DNA of 46,006 nucleotides. Source: Microbacterium sp. Lineage in GTDB: Bacteria; Actinomycetota; Actinomycetes; Actinomycetales; Microbacteriaceae. The stretch is taken from NCBI GenBank assembly GCA_029239635.1, contig JARBUN010000007.1:1-46006 (forward strand), in the 5' to 3' direction. Shown piece by piece: positions 14,661 to 22,789 of the stretch; the first letter of the stretch is position 1, and the number at the start of each line of letters is the position of its first letter. Under the pieces are notes generated by a model. That model had not been told where the DNA came from. It worked only from the letters and a program-made list of their open reading frames with translations, and did no database searches. The translations under genes and the position numbers were made by a program.

Positions 14661-15956
14661 GTGACAGCAGAGCCCCTGGCGCCGACGCGCCCCCATCGCC
14701 GTGCCGTCCTCGCGCTGTCCAAGCTCGGCCTCGCCACCGTGATCGTCGGACTCGCGACCGGCCTCGCCGTGCTCTTCCTGGTGTGGATCGTGCACTCGAT
14801 CGAGCACCTCGTCTGGGGCCACGAGCAGGGACCCTTCCTCGACGGTCTCGCGCTGCCGTCGCCGTGGTGGCTGCCGATCGTGACGGTCGGCGGCGCGGGC
14901 GTGGTCGCCGCTGTCGGCTGGTACCTCCTGCGTCGTTTCGGTCGCACGCTCGCCACGGTCGAGCAGGGAGTCGACGGAGCCCGGATGCCGTGGTGGGAGA
15001 CGCTCGCCGACACCGTCATCCAGGTGACCTCGGTGGCCCTGGGCGCCTCGATCGGTAAAGAGGTGGCCCCGCGCGAGCTGTCGGCGATGGCGGGATCGAA
15101 GATCGTGAGCTGGTTCGGCCTCGACCCGCGGTGGCGCCGCATCCTCATCGCCTCGGCCGCCGGAGCCGGTCTCGCGGCCGTGTACAACGTCCCCCTCGCC
15201 GGAGCACTGTTCGCGATCGAGATCCTGCTCGCGCAGTTCAGCGTGGGCGGGGCCGTCGTGGCGCTCTCGATCAGCGCGATCGCGACGTTCGTCGCCCGGC
15301 CGCTCGTCGGCGACGGGTCGCTCTACCAGGTCCCGCCGCTCGAGGTGAACGCCTCGCTCGTCGTCGCGGCCATCCTCATCGGGCCGCTCATGGGCTGGGG
15401 TGCGACGAGCTTCGCGACCGTGACCAAGGCGCTCGGGCGGTTCCGTCCGAAGGGCTGGAAGCTCCTCCTCGTCCTGCCCCTCACCTTCGCGGCGGTCGGC
15501 CTGCTGGGGGCGTTCTTCCCCCTGATCCTCGGCAACGGACGCGCGCTCGCCACGGCCGGATTCGACCTCTCCCAGCCGGCGCTGCTCCTGTTGCTGCTCG
15601 CCGTGCTGAAGTACGTGGCGACGACGATCTCGCTCGGCTCGGGGGCCATCGGCGGCACGCTGCAGCCCTCGGTCGCCATCGGTGCCGCGCTGGGCGCCGC
15701 CGCGGCGGCGGGCTGGGCGTTCATCTGGCCGGGCGCCGACGGCACGGCCCTCGCCATCGTCGCGGCGGCCGCGTTCCTGGCATCGAACATGCGCGCGCCC
15801 TTCACGGCGATCGCGCTCATCATCGAGTTCACCGACACCGGCTTCACCCTGTTGTTGCCGATCTTCCTCGCGGTGGCGGGTTCGCTCGCTGCGGCGCGGC
15901 TCTCGTCGCGGACGAGCCTCCGGCGCTTCACGCCGATCGACCCGGCCCGCCCCTGA
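14661..15956 (+). CDS. CLC-family chloride channel/transporter with altered signature motifs
   Basis: 431 aa, about ten membrane segments, typical CLC core length. The GREGP-like loop is present as G132-K133-E134-V135 (GASIGKEVAPRE), keeping the gating glutamate but changing the following GP. The GxFxP chloride-binding motif appears as GGTLQP at 331-336, with Leu for Phe and Gln for the variable residue. The N-terminal GSGIP motif that normally coordinates chloride is not recognisable. So the fold is CLC but ion choice may differ (inference). GTG 14661 is six bases after a -10 box. A hairpin includes the stop codon in its loop. Confidence 0.85.
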   Translation: MTAEPLAPTRPHRRAVLALSKLGLATVIVGLATGLAVLFLVWIVHSIEHLVWGHEQGPFLDGLALPSPWWLPIVTVGGAGVVAAVGWYLLRRFGRTLATVEQGVDGARMPWWETLADTVIQVTSVALGASIGKEVAPRELSAMAGSKIVSWFGLDPRWRRILIASAAGAGLAAVYNVPLAGALFAIEILLAQFSVGGAVVALSISAIATFVARPLVGDGSLYQVPPLEVNASLVVAAILIGPLMGWGATSFATVTKALGRFRPKGWKLLLVLPLTFAAVGLLGAFFPLILGNGRALATAGFDLSQPALLLLLLAVLKYVATTISLGSGAIGGTLQPSVAIGAALGAAAAAGWAFIWPGADGTALAIVAAAAFLASNMRAPFTAIALIIEFTDTGFTLLLPIFLAVAGSLAAARLSSRTSLRRFTPIDPARP

Positions 15957-16000
15957 GAGCGGCCGGGTCGATCGGCGGACGGCGGCGGAGTTCGCCGCCG
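15933..16000. terminator. Double hairpin between the CLC gene and the kinase gene
   Basis: A perfect 15-bp stem (15933-15947 with 15961-15975) carries the channel gene's TGA in its loop, followed by a perfect 8-bp stem (15980-15987 with 15993-16000) just before the stop of the convergent kinase gene. Confidence 0.7.
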
Positions 16001-16014
16001 GTGAGGTGTCCGGT

Positions 16015-16593
16015 TCAGACGAACGCGGCCAGGGCGGCCTCGAGGGCTTCGGGATCGGCCCCCGCGGCGCTGTTGTCGAACAGCACGTGGTGCGCTCCGC
16101 GCCATCGGCAGTCCGCGGCCTGCGCCGTGGCCCAGAACTCGTCCCAGTGGGCGAGCTTCCAGGCGTCGCGGCCGTACCCGCGGGTGTCCACCCGGTCGCG
16201 CACCAGGCTGCCGTCGACGGTGACGTGGACGACGACGATCGTCATGTCGCGGGGCCAGTCGTGCGCTGCGGCGGCACGTTCGAGGTAGTCCGCCTCGGGG
16301 AAGTAGCGCACGAACGGCGCATCGAGCACCACGTCCGTGCCCAGGCGCAGGTTGTCGCCGGCGAGGCGCAGCAGCGTCGCGTACTCCAGGCCCATCACGA
16401 CGTCCTGGTAGTAGGGATTGTTGTCGCGTTCGTTCTTGTCGCTCCCCGCGGCTTCGAGCAGCGCCTCGGTGAAGGCGGTCGCGACGGAGTCCTTGTCGAG
16501 GTACGCGGCACCGATGCGGCGCGCGATCATCGTGCTCACGGTCGATTTGCCGCTGCCGGCGGGTCCGATCACGAAGAAGAGTCGTGCGGTCAT
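16015..16593 (-). CDS. P-loop kinase (AAA_33/gluconokinase-like)
   Basis: 192 aa. Walker A is GPAGSGKST at residues 10-18, followed by YLDKDSVATAF, the acidic switch seen in P-loop sugar and nucleotide kinases, and VVLDAPFVRYF as the Walker B-like strand. It probably phosphorylates a small metabolite. Gluconokinase-type enzymes have this size and fold, and the neighbours are a sugar-acid-type MFS transporter and KDPG aldolase, so a sugar-acid substrate is likely (inference); the usual KDG kinase is PfkB-fold and is not seen. GGGAGGA precedes ATG 16593. A 49-base gap separates it from the transporter, so they are probably co-transcribed. Confidence 0.75.
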   Translation of the reverse strand: MTARLFFVIGPAGSGKSTVSTMIARRIGAAYLDKDSVATAFTEALLEAAGSDKNERDNNPYYQDVVMGLEYATLLRLAGDNLRLGTDVVLDAPFVRYFPEADYLERAAAAHDWPRDMTIVVVHVTVDGSLVRDRVDTRGYGRDAWKLAHWDEFWATAQAADCRWRGAHHVLFDNSAAGADPEALEAALAAFV

Positions 16594-16642
16594 GAGTCCT
16601 CCCGGGGAGGGGAGGGAGCGCGTGGCACCCTCCCCTCGGTGA

Positions 16643-17935
16643 TCAGGATGCCGCGAGCGAGCGGTCCTTGACGAACAGGCCGTACGAGAGGGCTCCGACC
16701 AGCAGCAGCACGCCGCCGATGAGGAAGACCAGGGTGTAGTTGCCCCCCGTCGACGCGAGGATCGCGCCGGTGACGACCGGGGCCACCGCGGCCCCGATGA
16801 AGCCGCCGAAGTTCTGGATGGCGCCGAGCGATGCGACCTGGTTCGACGGGGCGATGTCGGACGCGAGGGTCCAGAGGCAGCCGATCGGCACCTGGGAGGC
16901 GAAGTACCCGACCGACAGCAGGACGACGGCGAGCGGGGTGCTGTCCACGTACGCGACGGGCAGGACCGCGGCTGCGGCGAGGATCGCCCCGCCGACGATG
17001 GGGATCTTCCGCGCCCGCACGGTGTTCACGCCGCGGCGCACCAGTCGATTCGAGAGCCAGCCGCCGAAGATCACGCCGACGATGCCGCACAGGAAGGGCA
17101 GCGAGGCGAGCCAGCCGCTCTCGGCCAGGCTGAAGCCGCGCGCGGTCTGCAGGTAGCTGGGCAGCCAGGTGAGGTAGACCCAGACGGTGTAGAAGATGCC
17201 GAAGGCGCCCAGGACCATGAACCACGTGTTCGACTGCACCAGGAGGCGTCCCCAGCCCACCTTCTCGACCGACGCGGCCACACGTGCCTCGGCCTCGGCG
17301 CCCTTGATGAGCGCCTGCTCCTTGAGCGTCGGGTCACGGTAGATGCGCAGCCAGACGAGGGCGACGACGATGCCGAAGGCGCCGACGATGATGAACATCC
17401 CGCGCCAGCTCATCGTCAGCAGCAGGAAGGTCAGCAGGGGCGGGGCGATGGCGTTGGCGATCTGCGAGCCGGTGTTCACGAGCGAGACGGGAAGCGCGCG
17501 CTCGGACTTGTTGAACCACCGCTCGTTGACCTTCAGCGCCGAGGTGAAGAAGGGGGACTCGGTGATGCCCAGCGCGACACGACAGGCGTACAGGACGCCG
17601 AAGGAATTCGCGGCGGCCGTGACGATCGACACGAGCGACCACGCCCCGGCGGCGAAGGCGAACATCTTCTTCGGGCCGAACTTGTCGACGAGGTAGCCGG
17701 CGGGGAGGTTCGCGATCGCGTACGGCCAGGAGAACGCCGACAGGAGCAGGCCCATGGCGAAGGGGTCGAGGCCGAACTCTCCGGCGATGGTGGTGTTCGC
17801 CACGCTCAGGGTCGAGCGGTCGAGATAGTTCACCACCCCGCCCAGGATCAGGAAGCCGACGAGGAACCATCGGATCCGGATCGTCTTCTTCTCAGCGCGC
17901 GTGAGCTGCGGCGCGTCGGCCGTCGTCTCGCTCAT
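16643..17935 (-). CDS. ACS-family MFS transporter (hexuronate/aldonate type)
   Basis: 430 aa, about 12 membrane segments. The opening NYLDRSTLSVANTTIAGEFG, SAFSWPYAIANLPAGYLVDK and FGPKKMFA blocks are typical of the anion:cation symporter branch (ExuT, GudP, DgoT). It would import a sugar acid with protons. Start ATG 17935 has AAGGAGT upstream; the longer frame to 18043 overlaps the end of the aldolase gene and was rejected. Lying between KDPG aldolase and a P-loop kinase, it probably feeds an Entner-Doudoroff-type sugar-acid route. Confidence 0.87.
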   Translation of the reverse strand: MSETTADAPQLTRAEKKTIRIRWFLVGFLILGGVVNYLDRSTLSVANTTIAGEFGLDPFAMGLLLSAFSWPYAIANLPAGYLVDKFGPKKMFAFAAGAWSLVSIVTAAANSFGVLYACRVALGITESPFFTSALKVNERWFNKSERALPVSLVNTGSQIANAIAPPLLTFLLLTMSWRGMFIIVGAFGIVVALVWLRIYRDPTLKEQALIKGAEAEARVAASVEKVGWGRLLVQSNTWFMVLGAFGIFYTVWVYLTWLPSYLQTARGFSLAESGWLASLPFLCGIVGVIFGGWLSNRLVRRGVNTVRARKIPIVGGAILAAAAVLPVAYVDSTPLAVVLLSVGYFASQVPIGCLWTLASDIAPSNQVASLGAIQNFGGFIGAAVAPVVTGAILASTGGNYTLVFLIGGVLLLVGALSYGLFVKDRSLAAS

Positions 17936-17990
17936 GGTCCACTCCTTCGTGTGCAGGGAGCGGCGGACGTCACGGTCCGCCGCGAGGGGG

Positions 17991-18644
17991 TCAGTGGGGC
18001 GTGCGGGCGTTCTCGACCGCAGCCAGGAAGGTCGACGCGGCACGCGTGACGTCGTCGAGGTCGCCGCTCGTGCGGGCGGCCTTGGTGATCGCGCTTCCCA
18101 CGCCGACGGCGAGTGCCCCGGCGTCGAACCAGTCGCCGACGTTGTCTGCCGTGGCTCCGCCGGCCGGGAGGATGGGTGCGTGCGCGAGCGGCGCCATCAC
18201 CGTGCGCAGGTAGTCGGGGCCGGCGATCTCGGTCGGGAAGAGCTTGACGATGTCGGCGCCGGCCTCCATGGTCGCGACGATCTCCGACGGGGTGAAGGCC
18301 CCGCTGATCGTCAGCGCCTGGTAGCGGTTGGCCGCGCGGATCATCTCGGGGTTGAGGTTGGGGCTGACGAGCATCCGAGCGCCGGCCTGCACCGAGGCGA
18401 CAGCCATCTCGGCATCCAGCACCGTGCCCACTCCCACGACCACGCCGGTGTCGGCGTACTCGTCGGCCAGGGTCCGCACGACCTCCAGCGCCCGCGGCAC
18501 CGAGAGGGTGATCTCGAGGGCGCGGATGCCGCCCGCCACGGCGGCGCGCGACACGGCGAGCGCCTCCTCGGCGGAGTCGAGGCGGACGATCAGGACCACG
18601 CCGGTGTCGACGACGGCGGAGAGGACTTCATGCTTCTTTAACAT
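17991..18644 (-). CDS. eda: 2-dehydro-3-deoxy-phosphogluconate (KDPG/KDPGal) aldolase
   Basis: 217 aa class I aldolase. The Schiff-base lysine is K134 (IVKLFPTEIAG), the catalytic glutamate E44 (ALEITLSVPRA) and R21 of the phosphate site are present, as is the GVGTVLD block. It splits 2-keto-3-deoxy-6-phospho sugar acids into pyruvate and glyceraldehyde 3-phosphate; gluconate and galactonate forms are not separable here. ATG 18644 was chosen over an ATG six codons upstream. TACGGT lies eight bases upstream, overlapping one copy of a direct repeat that is a candidate DeoR site. First gene of the eda-MFS-kinase operon. Confidence 0.92.
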   Translation of the reverse strand: MLKKHEVLSAVVDTGVVLIVRLDSAEEALAVSRAAVAGGIRALEITLSVPRALEVVRTLADEYADTGVVVGVGTVLDAEMAVASVQAGARMLVSPNLNPEMIRAANRYQALTISGAFTPSEIVATMEAGADIVKLFPTEIAGPDYLRTVMAPLAHAPILPAGGATADNVGDWFDAGALAVGVGSAITKAARTSGDLDDVTRAASTFLAAVENARTPH

Positions 18645-18650
18645 CGTTGC

Positions 18651-18695
18651 ACACCGTATCACGTAGATTCACACTCAAGAACACCGTGTCTCACG
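18651..18695. promoter_or_regulatory. Direct-repeat operator between eda and the DeoR gene
   Basis: Two direct copies of ACACCGTRTC followed by (T)CACG start at 18651 and 18681, exactly 30 bp apart (about three helical turns, same DNA face). The first overlaps the eda -10 (TACGGT, minus strand 18658-18653); the second lies just upstream of the DeoR -10. Spaced direct repeats are typical DeoR-family operators. Confidence 0.6.
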
Positions 18696-18710
18696 CCGCT
18701 CCGAGAGTCG

Positions 18711-18716
18711 TAGGCT
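18711..18716 (+). promoter_or_regulatory. -10 box for the leaderless DeoR gene
   Basis: TAGGCT, seven bases before ATG 18724. Confidence 0.6.
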
Positions 18717-18723
18717 CAGACGG

Positions 18724-19527
18724 ATGTCTTCGTCGCCCCCTCTCATCCCGGAACAGCGCCAGCGCGAACTGATGCGCCTGTTGCGCGGCGCGGGTGCGCT
18801 GAGCATCCGTCACCTCGCCGCGTCGCTCGGGGTGTCGCACATGACCGTCCGCCGCGACATCGCCGCCCTCGAGGAGGAGGGTCTCGTCGACGCCGTCCAG
18901 GGCGGGGTGCGTATCCGGGAGCGCGCGGGGGTGGAACCGCCGCGCGAGCGCGGATCCCGTGCGGTCCTCGAACTGCCGCGCAAGCAGGCGGTCGCTCAGC
19001 GTGCCGCCGGTCTCGTCTCCGATGGCATGACCGTGTTCATCGACGCCGGGACGACCTGCCAGGCCCTTGTCCCGCATCTGACGTCGCGCCGCGGACTGAC
19101 CGTTGTGACGAACGACTTCTTCACCGTGTCCGCCCTGTACGCGCACCCGACGATCGAGGTCATCCACACCGGCGGCGTCGTCGATGCCGCGAGCGGTTCG
19201 TCCAGCGGTGTCCTGGCCGCAGCGACGGTGTCGGCGATGACGCTCGACCTCGCGATCCTCAGCACCGGCACCTGGGACTCCTCTCACGGTCTGACCACTC
19301 CGGAGCTCGACAAGGTCGTGCTCAAGAGGGCGGTCCTGGATGCCGCGACCTCGGGCGCTCTCGTCGCCGACAGCACGAAGTACGGCACCGCCGAGCGCTT
19401 CCGGGTCGTGCCCCTCGACGCGCTCGACGTCATCGTCAGCGATGCGGAGCTGCCGGAGAGCGCCGCCGCGGCGATCGCGGAGATGGGCGTCGAGTTGTGG
19501 ACCGCCGATCTCTCCTCGTCGTCCTAG
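18724..19527 (+). CDS. DeoR/GlpR-family transcriptional regulator
   Basis: 267 aa. The N-terminal HTH reads IRHLAASLGVSHMTVRRDIA around residues 23-42, continuing LEEEGLVDAVQGG, the DeoR wing. The C-terminal sugar-phosphate sensor domain shows SDGMTVFIDAGTTCQALVPHL and VADSTKYG, standard effector-pocket blocks. It probably represses the divergent eda-MFS-kinase operon, released by a phosphorylated sugar-acid intermediate (inference from divergence and the direct repeats between). The ATG at 18724 follows TAGGCT by seven bases. Confidence 0.9.
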   Translation: MSSSPPLIPEQRQRELMRLLRGAGALSIRHLAASLGVSHMTVRRDIAALEEEGLVDAVQGGVRIRERAGVEPPRERGSRAVLELPRKQAVAQRAAGLVSDGMTVFIDAGTTCQALVPHLTSRRGLTVVTNDFFTVSALYAHPTIEVIHTGGVVDAASGSSSGVLAAATVSAMTLDLAILSTGTWDSSHGLTTPELDKVVLKRAVLDAATSGALVADSTKYGTAERFRVVPLDALDVIVSDAELPESAAAAIAEMGVELWTADLSSSS

Positions 19528-19530
19528 GCT
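19525..19530 (+). promoter_or_regulatory. -10 box for leaderless pnuC, overlapping the DeoR stop
   Basis: TAGGCT six bases before GTG 19537; its TAG is the stop codon of the DeoR gene. Confidence 0.65.
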
Positions 19531-19536
19531 TCTCGG

Positions 19537-20145
19537 GTGATCGAGTGGATTCTGGCCGAGTGGACGCAGATCCTCGGTTTCGCGACGGGCGCCGCGTGCG
19601 TGCTGCTGGCGGCCCGACGGAACGTGTGGACGTATCCGATCGGCATCGCGAACAACCTCGTCTTCCTCGTGGTGTTCGTTCCCGCGGGGCTCTACGCCAG
19701 CGCCGCGCTGCAGGTGGTGTACCTCGTGCTCGGCGTGCACGGGTGGATCCGGTGGACGCGCGGTGTCGAGCACGACCGCGAATACGTCGCCCGCACGCCT
19801 CGCCGTGCGGTGCCGTGGCTGATCCTCGTCGGTGTGGCCGGGACGGCGCTGCTCACCTGGGTGCTCGCGACGTTCACCGACTCGCAGGTCGCCCTCGCGG
19901 ACGCGGCGACCACCTCGGCGAGCCTCGTCGCGCAGTACATGCTGAACCGCAAGTGGATCGAGAACTGGTGGGTGTGGATCGGCGTCGACGTGGCGTTCGT
20001 GGCGCTCTCGATCGCGACCGGACTGTGGATCATCGCCGCCCTCTACGCCCTGTTCATCGTGCTGTGCGTGGGCGGGCTGCGTTCCTGGCACCGCGTGCAG
20101 AACGAGTCGGCGGCTGCTGCGCCCGTGGCGGATGCGCGTGCCTGA
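19537..20145 (+). CDS. pnuC: Nicotinamide riboside transporter PnuC
   Basis: 202 aa, about seven membrane segments. The PnuC family blocks NVWTYPIGIANNLVFLVVF, 'YLVLGVHGWIRW' and 'LVAQYMLNRKWIENWWVWI' are all present, with the expected aromatic residues of the substrate channel. It lets nicotinamide riboside cross the cytoplasmic membrane by facilitated diffusion, with trapping by phosphorylation. The downstream overlapping nadR encodes exactly that kinase/adenylyltransferase partner, which makes this call secure. It has its own promoter and a probable leaderless start. Confidence 0.93.
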   Translation: MIEWILAEWTQILGFATGAACVLLAARRNVWTYPIGIANNLVFLVVFVPAGLYASAALQVVYLVLGVHGWIRWTRGVEHDREYVARTPRRAVPWLILVGVAGTALLTWVLATFTDSQVALADAATTSASLVAQYMLNRKWIENWWVWIGVDVAFVALSIATGLWIIAALYALFIVLCVGGLRSWHRVQNESAAAAPVADARA

Positions 20146-21208
20146 GCGCCGCTACCGGCACGGCGTGGTGGTCGGGAAGTTCTACCCCCTCCACGTCGGG
20201 CACGCGCACCTCATCCGCTCGGCCGTCCGCGCGTGCGAGCGGGTCACGGTCGAGGTGATCGCGGCATCCGTCGAGTCGATCCCGCTCGACACGCGCGCCG
20301 CGTGGGTGCGGGAGGACCACCCGACGGTGCGCGTGGTCGACCTCCTCGACGACACCCCGGTCGACTTCGCCTCCGAGAGCGCGTGGGACGCGCACACCGC
20401 GACCATCGCGGGCCTGCTCGACGAGCCGGTCGACGTCGTCTTCACCTCCGACGACTACGGGGCCGAGCTCGCGCGGCGTCTCGGTGCGGACTGGGTGCAG
20501 GTCGACCCGGGCCGGCGCCTCAATCCGGTGTCGGGGACCGCGATCCGCGCCGACCTCGACGCGCATTGGCACGAGCTCTCGCCCGCGGTGCGCGCCGACC
20601 TCGCCGCGCGCGTCGTGGTGCTCGGCGCGGAGTCGACCGGCTCGACCACGCTCGCCGAGGCGCTCGCCGCCGAGCTCGGCACGATCTGGGTGCCCGAGTA
20701 CGGCCGCGAGCTGAGCGAGACCCGCGAGGGCGGGCTCGACGCCCCCTGGCGCAGCGACGAGTTCGACCTCGTCGTCGATCGGCAGATCGCCTGGGAACAG
20801 GATGCCGTCCGGCGAGCGCCGCGTCCCGTGCTGATCTGCGACACCGACGTGCTCGCCACGGCGCTCTGGCACGAGCGGTACGTGGGCGCCCCGGCACCGC
20901 GCATCATGGCGCGCGCCGCGGATCACCGTCCGGCGCTGTACCTCCTCACGGGGGATGAGATCCCGTTCGTGCAGGACGGGATGCGCGACGGCGAACACAT
21001 CCGCGCCGACATGCAGGAGCGCTTCCGCGAGGTCCTCGCGGCGCAACCGGTGCCGTGGGTCGAGGTACGGGGGACGGTGGCCGAGCGGGTGGCATCCGCC
21101 CTTCCCCTCATCCGTCGCGCGGTGACCGAGGCGACCTCTTTCGCCGCCCCCATGGAGGGTCGACCGCACGCCGAGCAAGAGGAGCTGCGACGGCGGGCCG
21201 GCGGTTAG
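20132..21208 (+). CDS. nadR: NadR-like NMN adenylyltransferase / ribosylnicotinamide kinase
   Basis: 358 aa, two domains. The nucleotidyltransferase domain (residues ~10-155) has GKFYPLHVGHAHL at 15-27 and a later ISGT-like NPVSGTAIR. The second domain (~160-335) is the ribosylnicotinamide kinase P-loop domain, but its Walker A reads GAESTGST at 165-172, so the expected Lys is Ser171. The E. coli-type N-terminal repressor HTH is missing. Function: converts imported nicotinamide riboside to NAD via NMN. It overlaps pnuC by 14 bases. The start could also be GTG 20138. Whether the Lys-less P-loop is active is not clear from sequence. Confidence 0.88.
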   Translation: MRVPERRYRHGVVVGKFYPLHVGHAHLIRSAVRACERVTVEVIAASVESIPLDTRAAWVREDHPTVRVVDLLDDTPVDFASESAWDAHTATIAGLLDEPVDVVFTSDDYGAELARRLGADWVQVDPGRRLNPVSGTAIRADLDAHWHELSPAVRADLAARVVVLGAESTGSTTLAEALAAELGTIWVPEYGRELSETREGGLDAPWRSDEFDLVVDRQIAWEQDAVRRAPRPVLICDTDVLATALWHERYVGAPAPRIMARAADHRPALYLLTGDEIPFVQDGMRDGEHIRADMQERFREVLAAQPVPWVEVRGTVAERVASALPLIRRAVTEATSFAAPMEGRPHAEQEELRRRAGG

Positions 21209-21211
21209 GCT
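21206..21211 (+). promoter_or_regulatory. -10 box for the MoxR-vWA operon, overlapping the nadR stop
   Basis: TAGGCT six bases before ATG 21218; its first three bases are the nadR stop codon. It indicates that the five-gene operon has its own leaderless promoter rather than depending on pnuC-nadR. Confidence 0.65.
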
Positions 21212-21217
21212 GGCGCG

Positions 21218-22789
21218 ATGGCGGACCGCTGGCACAAGCTCTCGCAGGCTCCCACCACGTCGGGCTCGGGGGAGGGGGCGGCCGCGATGACGGCCGCGGA
21301 TCTCTTCCGGGATACGCCCGCGAAGCCCGCGGTGCCGCTCGATGAGAAGCTCCGCCAGACCTACTACTGGATCGTCAATCGCGCGGTGATCTCGCCGTAC
21401 TATGACGTCGAGTTCTCCTCGGGGGCGCCGCTGGCCTTCCCTCTCGGCGACGCCGGGGCCGAGCTGACGCTGCCGAGCGAGGCATCGTTCTCCTCGAACG
21501 TCCTGCTGCCGCTGTTGAGCTTCGCGGTCGGGGGGAAGTGCCTGCTCGTCGGAGGTCCGGGGCGCGGCAAGACGACCGTCGCGGTGCTCATGGGGGTGCT
21601 CGCCGGCTCGACGCCCGACGACGTGCGCCGCGGTGTGCAGCAGGGGCAGCCGCAGCTCACGATCAGCGACCTCGTCGGCATCCCTCTTCCGCGCGACCTC
21701 ATGAACGCGGCGAGTCTCGCCGAGGTGGGGGTCGCGTGGCGCGATTGGCTGTCGCGGCCGGTCAAGATCGTCGACGAGTACAACCGCATCCCCACCAAGA
21801 CGCAGTCGGCGCTGTTGACGATGGTGGCCGAGGGGTACGTCGAGAGTCACGATCAGCTCCGGCGCACGGCTCCGGCATCCGGTGTCGAGAGCTGGTTCTT
21901 CACCGCGAACGACGACGCGGGCGGGGGGACGTTCCCGGTGATCCAGGCGCTGCGCGACCGGATGGACGTCACCGTGCCGGCGGCGGGGTTCAACAGCCGC
22001 TTCCTCGACGAGCTGATCACGCGGGTCGAGGCGGGAGAGAAGCCCGAGGAGCACGTTCCCGCCGAGCTCGTCTTCGCCCCCGACGAGCAGACCGCGATGC
22101 GGGCGGCGATCCGCGCGGTGCCGGTGCCGACCGAGGTGCGTCGACGGCTGGAGTTCTTCCTCAGCCACTTCGAGTTCGTGCAGGGCGGCGGACGACGATT
22201 CGAGTACCGCACGAAGGACACCGTCACCACCGCGGGCGGCAAGGTCGCCGAGACGATCGAGGCGAACTCGGGAGCCGACCTCATGGCCGACCTCGGCGCG
22301 CAGACGCTGAACGGCCTCTCGGTGCGGGCGCTGCAGACGCTCATCGTCTACGCCAAGGCCGTCGCGTGGTTCCGCGGGCGTGACGAGGTCTCCCTCGCCG
22401 ACGTCGCGGCGATGGTGCCGTTCGTGCTGCGCGGCAAGCTGCTGCCGAACCCCACGCACCCGCGCTTCGACGTCGGCGTCGAGCGCGAGCTGTCGACCGA
22501 CCTGATGAGCTGGCTCAGCGACCTGTTCGCCGAGTCGTGCCGGCAGTACGACGCGCTCGGGCGGGGACGAAAGGACCCCGTGGGCGAGCTCCTCGCGCAA
22601 CTGGAAGCCGGACTCGACGGGGTCTCCGCGGTCGAGGCCTCGCGCCGCCTCACCGCGGTCGAGGGGCGCCTTCGGGCCGCGTCGGCATCGGGCAAGCTCT
22701 ACGGCCGGGACTTCGACGACCTCACGGCGCTGAAATACCTGCACCAGCGCTACACCGCCTACCTCCGCTGGCTTGAGGGGCGCGCGTGA
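21218..22789 (+). CDS. MoxR-type AAA+ ATPase
   Basis: 523 aa. Walker A is GGPGRGKT at residues 112-119 and Walker B is VDEYNRIP with D186-E187; sensor-1 follows as WFFTANDDAGGGTFP, and an arginine-finger region DRMDVTVPA. This is the MoxR/RavA-like branch that remodels protein complexes, normally with a vWA-domain partner. About 100 N-terminal residues before the P-loop and ~150 after the AAA core (LSVRALQTLIVYAKAVAWFR onward) are family-specific. It is the first gene of five overlapping genes; its partner vWA protein is encoded two genes downstream. ATG 21218 is six bases after a -10 box. Confidence 0.88.
   Translation: MADRWHKLSQAPTTSGSGEGAAAMTAADLFRDTPAKPAVPLDEKLRQTYYWIVNRAVISPYYDVEFSSGAPLAFPLGDAGAELTLPSEASFSSNVLLPLLSFAVGGKCLLVGGPGRGKTTVAVLMGVLAGSTPDDVRRGVQQGQPQLTISDLVGIPLPRDLMNAASLAEVGVAWRDWLSRPVKIVDEYNRIPTKTQSALLTMVAEGYVESHDQLRRTAPASGVESWFFTANDDAGGGTFPVIQALRDRMDVTVPAAGFNSRFLDELITRVEAGEKPEEHVPAELVFAPDEQTAMRAAIRAVPVPTEVRRRLEFFLSHFEFVQGGGRRFEYRTKDTVTTAGGKVAETIEANSGADLMADLGAQTLNGLSVRALQTLIVYAKAVAWFRGRDEVSLADVAAMVPFVLRGKLLPNPTHPRFDVGVERELSTDLMSWLSDLFAESCRQYDALGRGRKDPVGELLAQLEAGLDGVSAVEASRRLTAVEGRLRAASASGKLYGRDFDDLTALKYLHQRYTAYLRWLEGRA

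Noticed and set aside
20054..22744. 896-codon minus-strand ORF opposite nadR and the MoxR gene
   Set aside because: Antisense shadow with no recognisable domain; two well-supported genes occupy the other strand.
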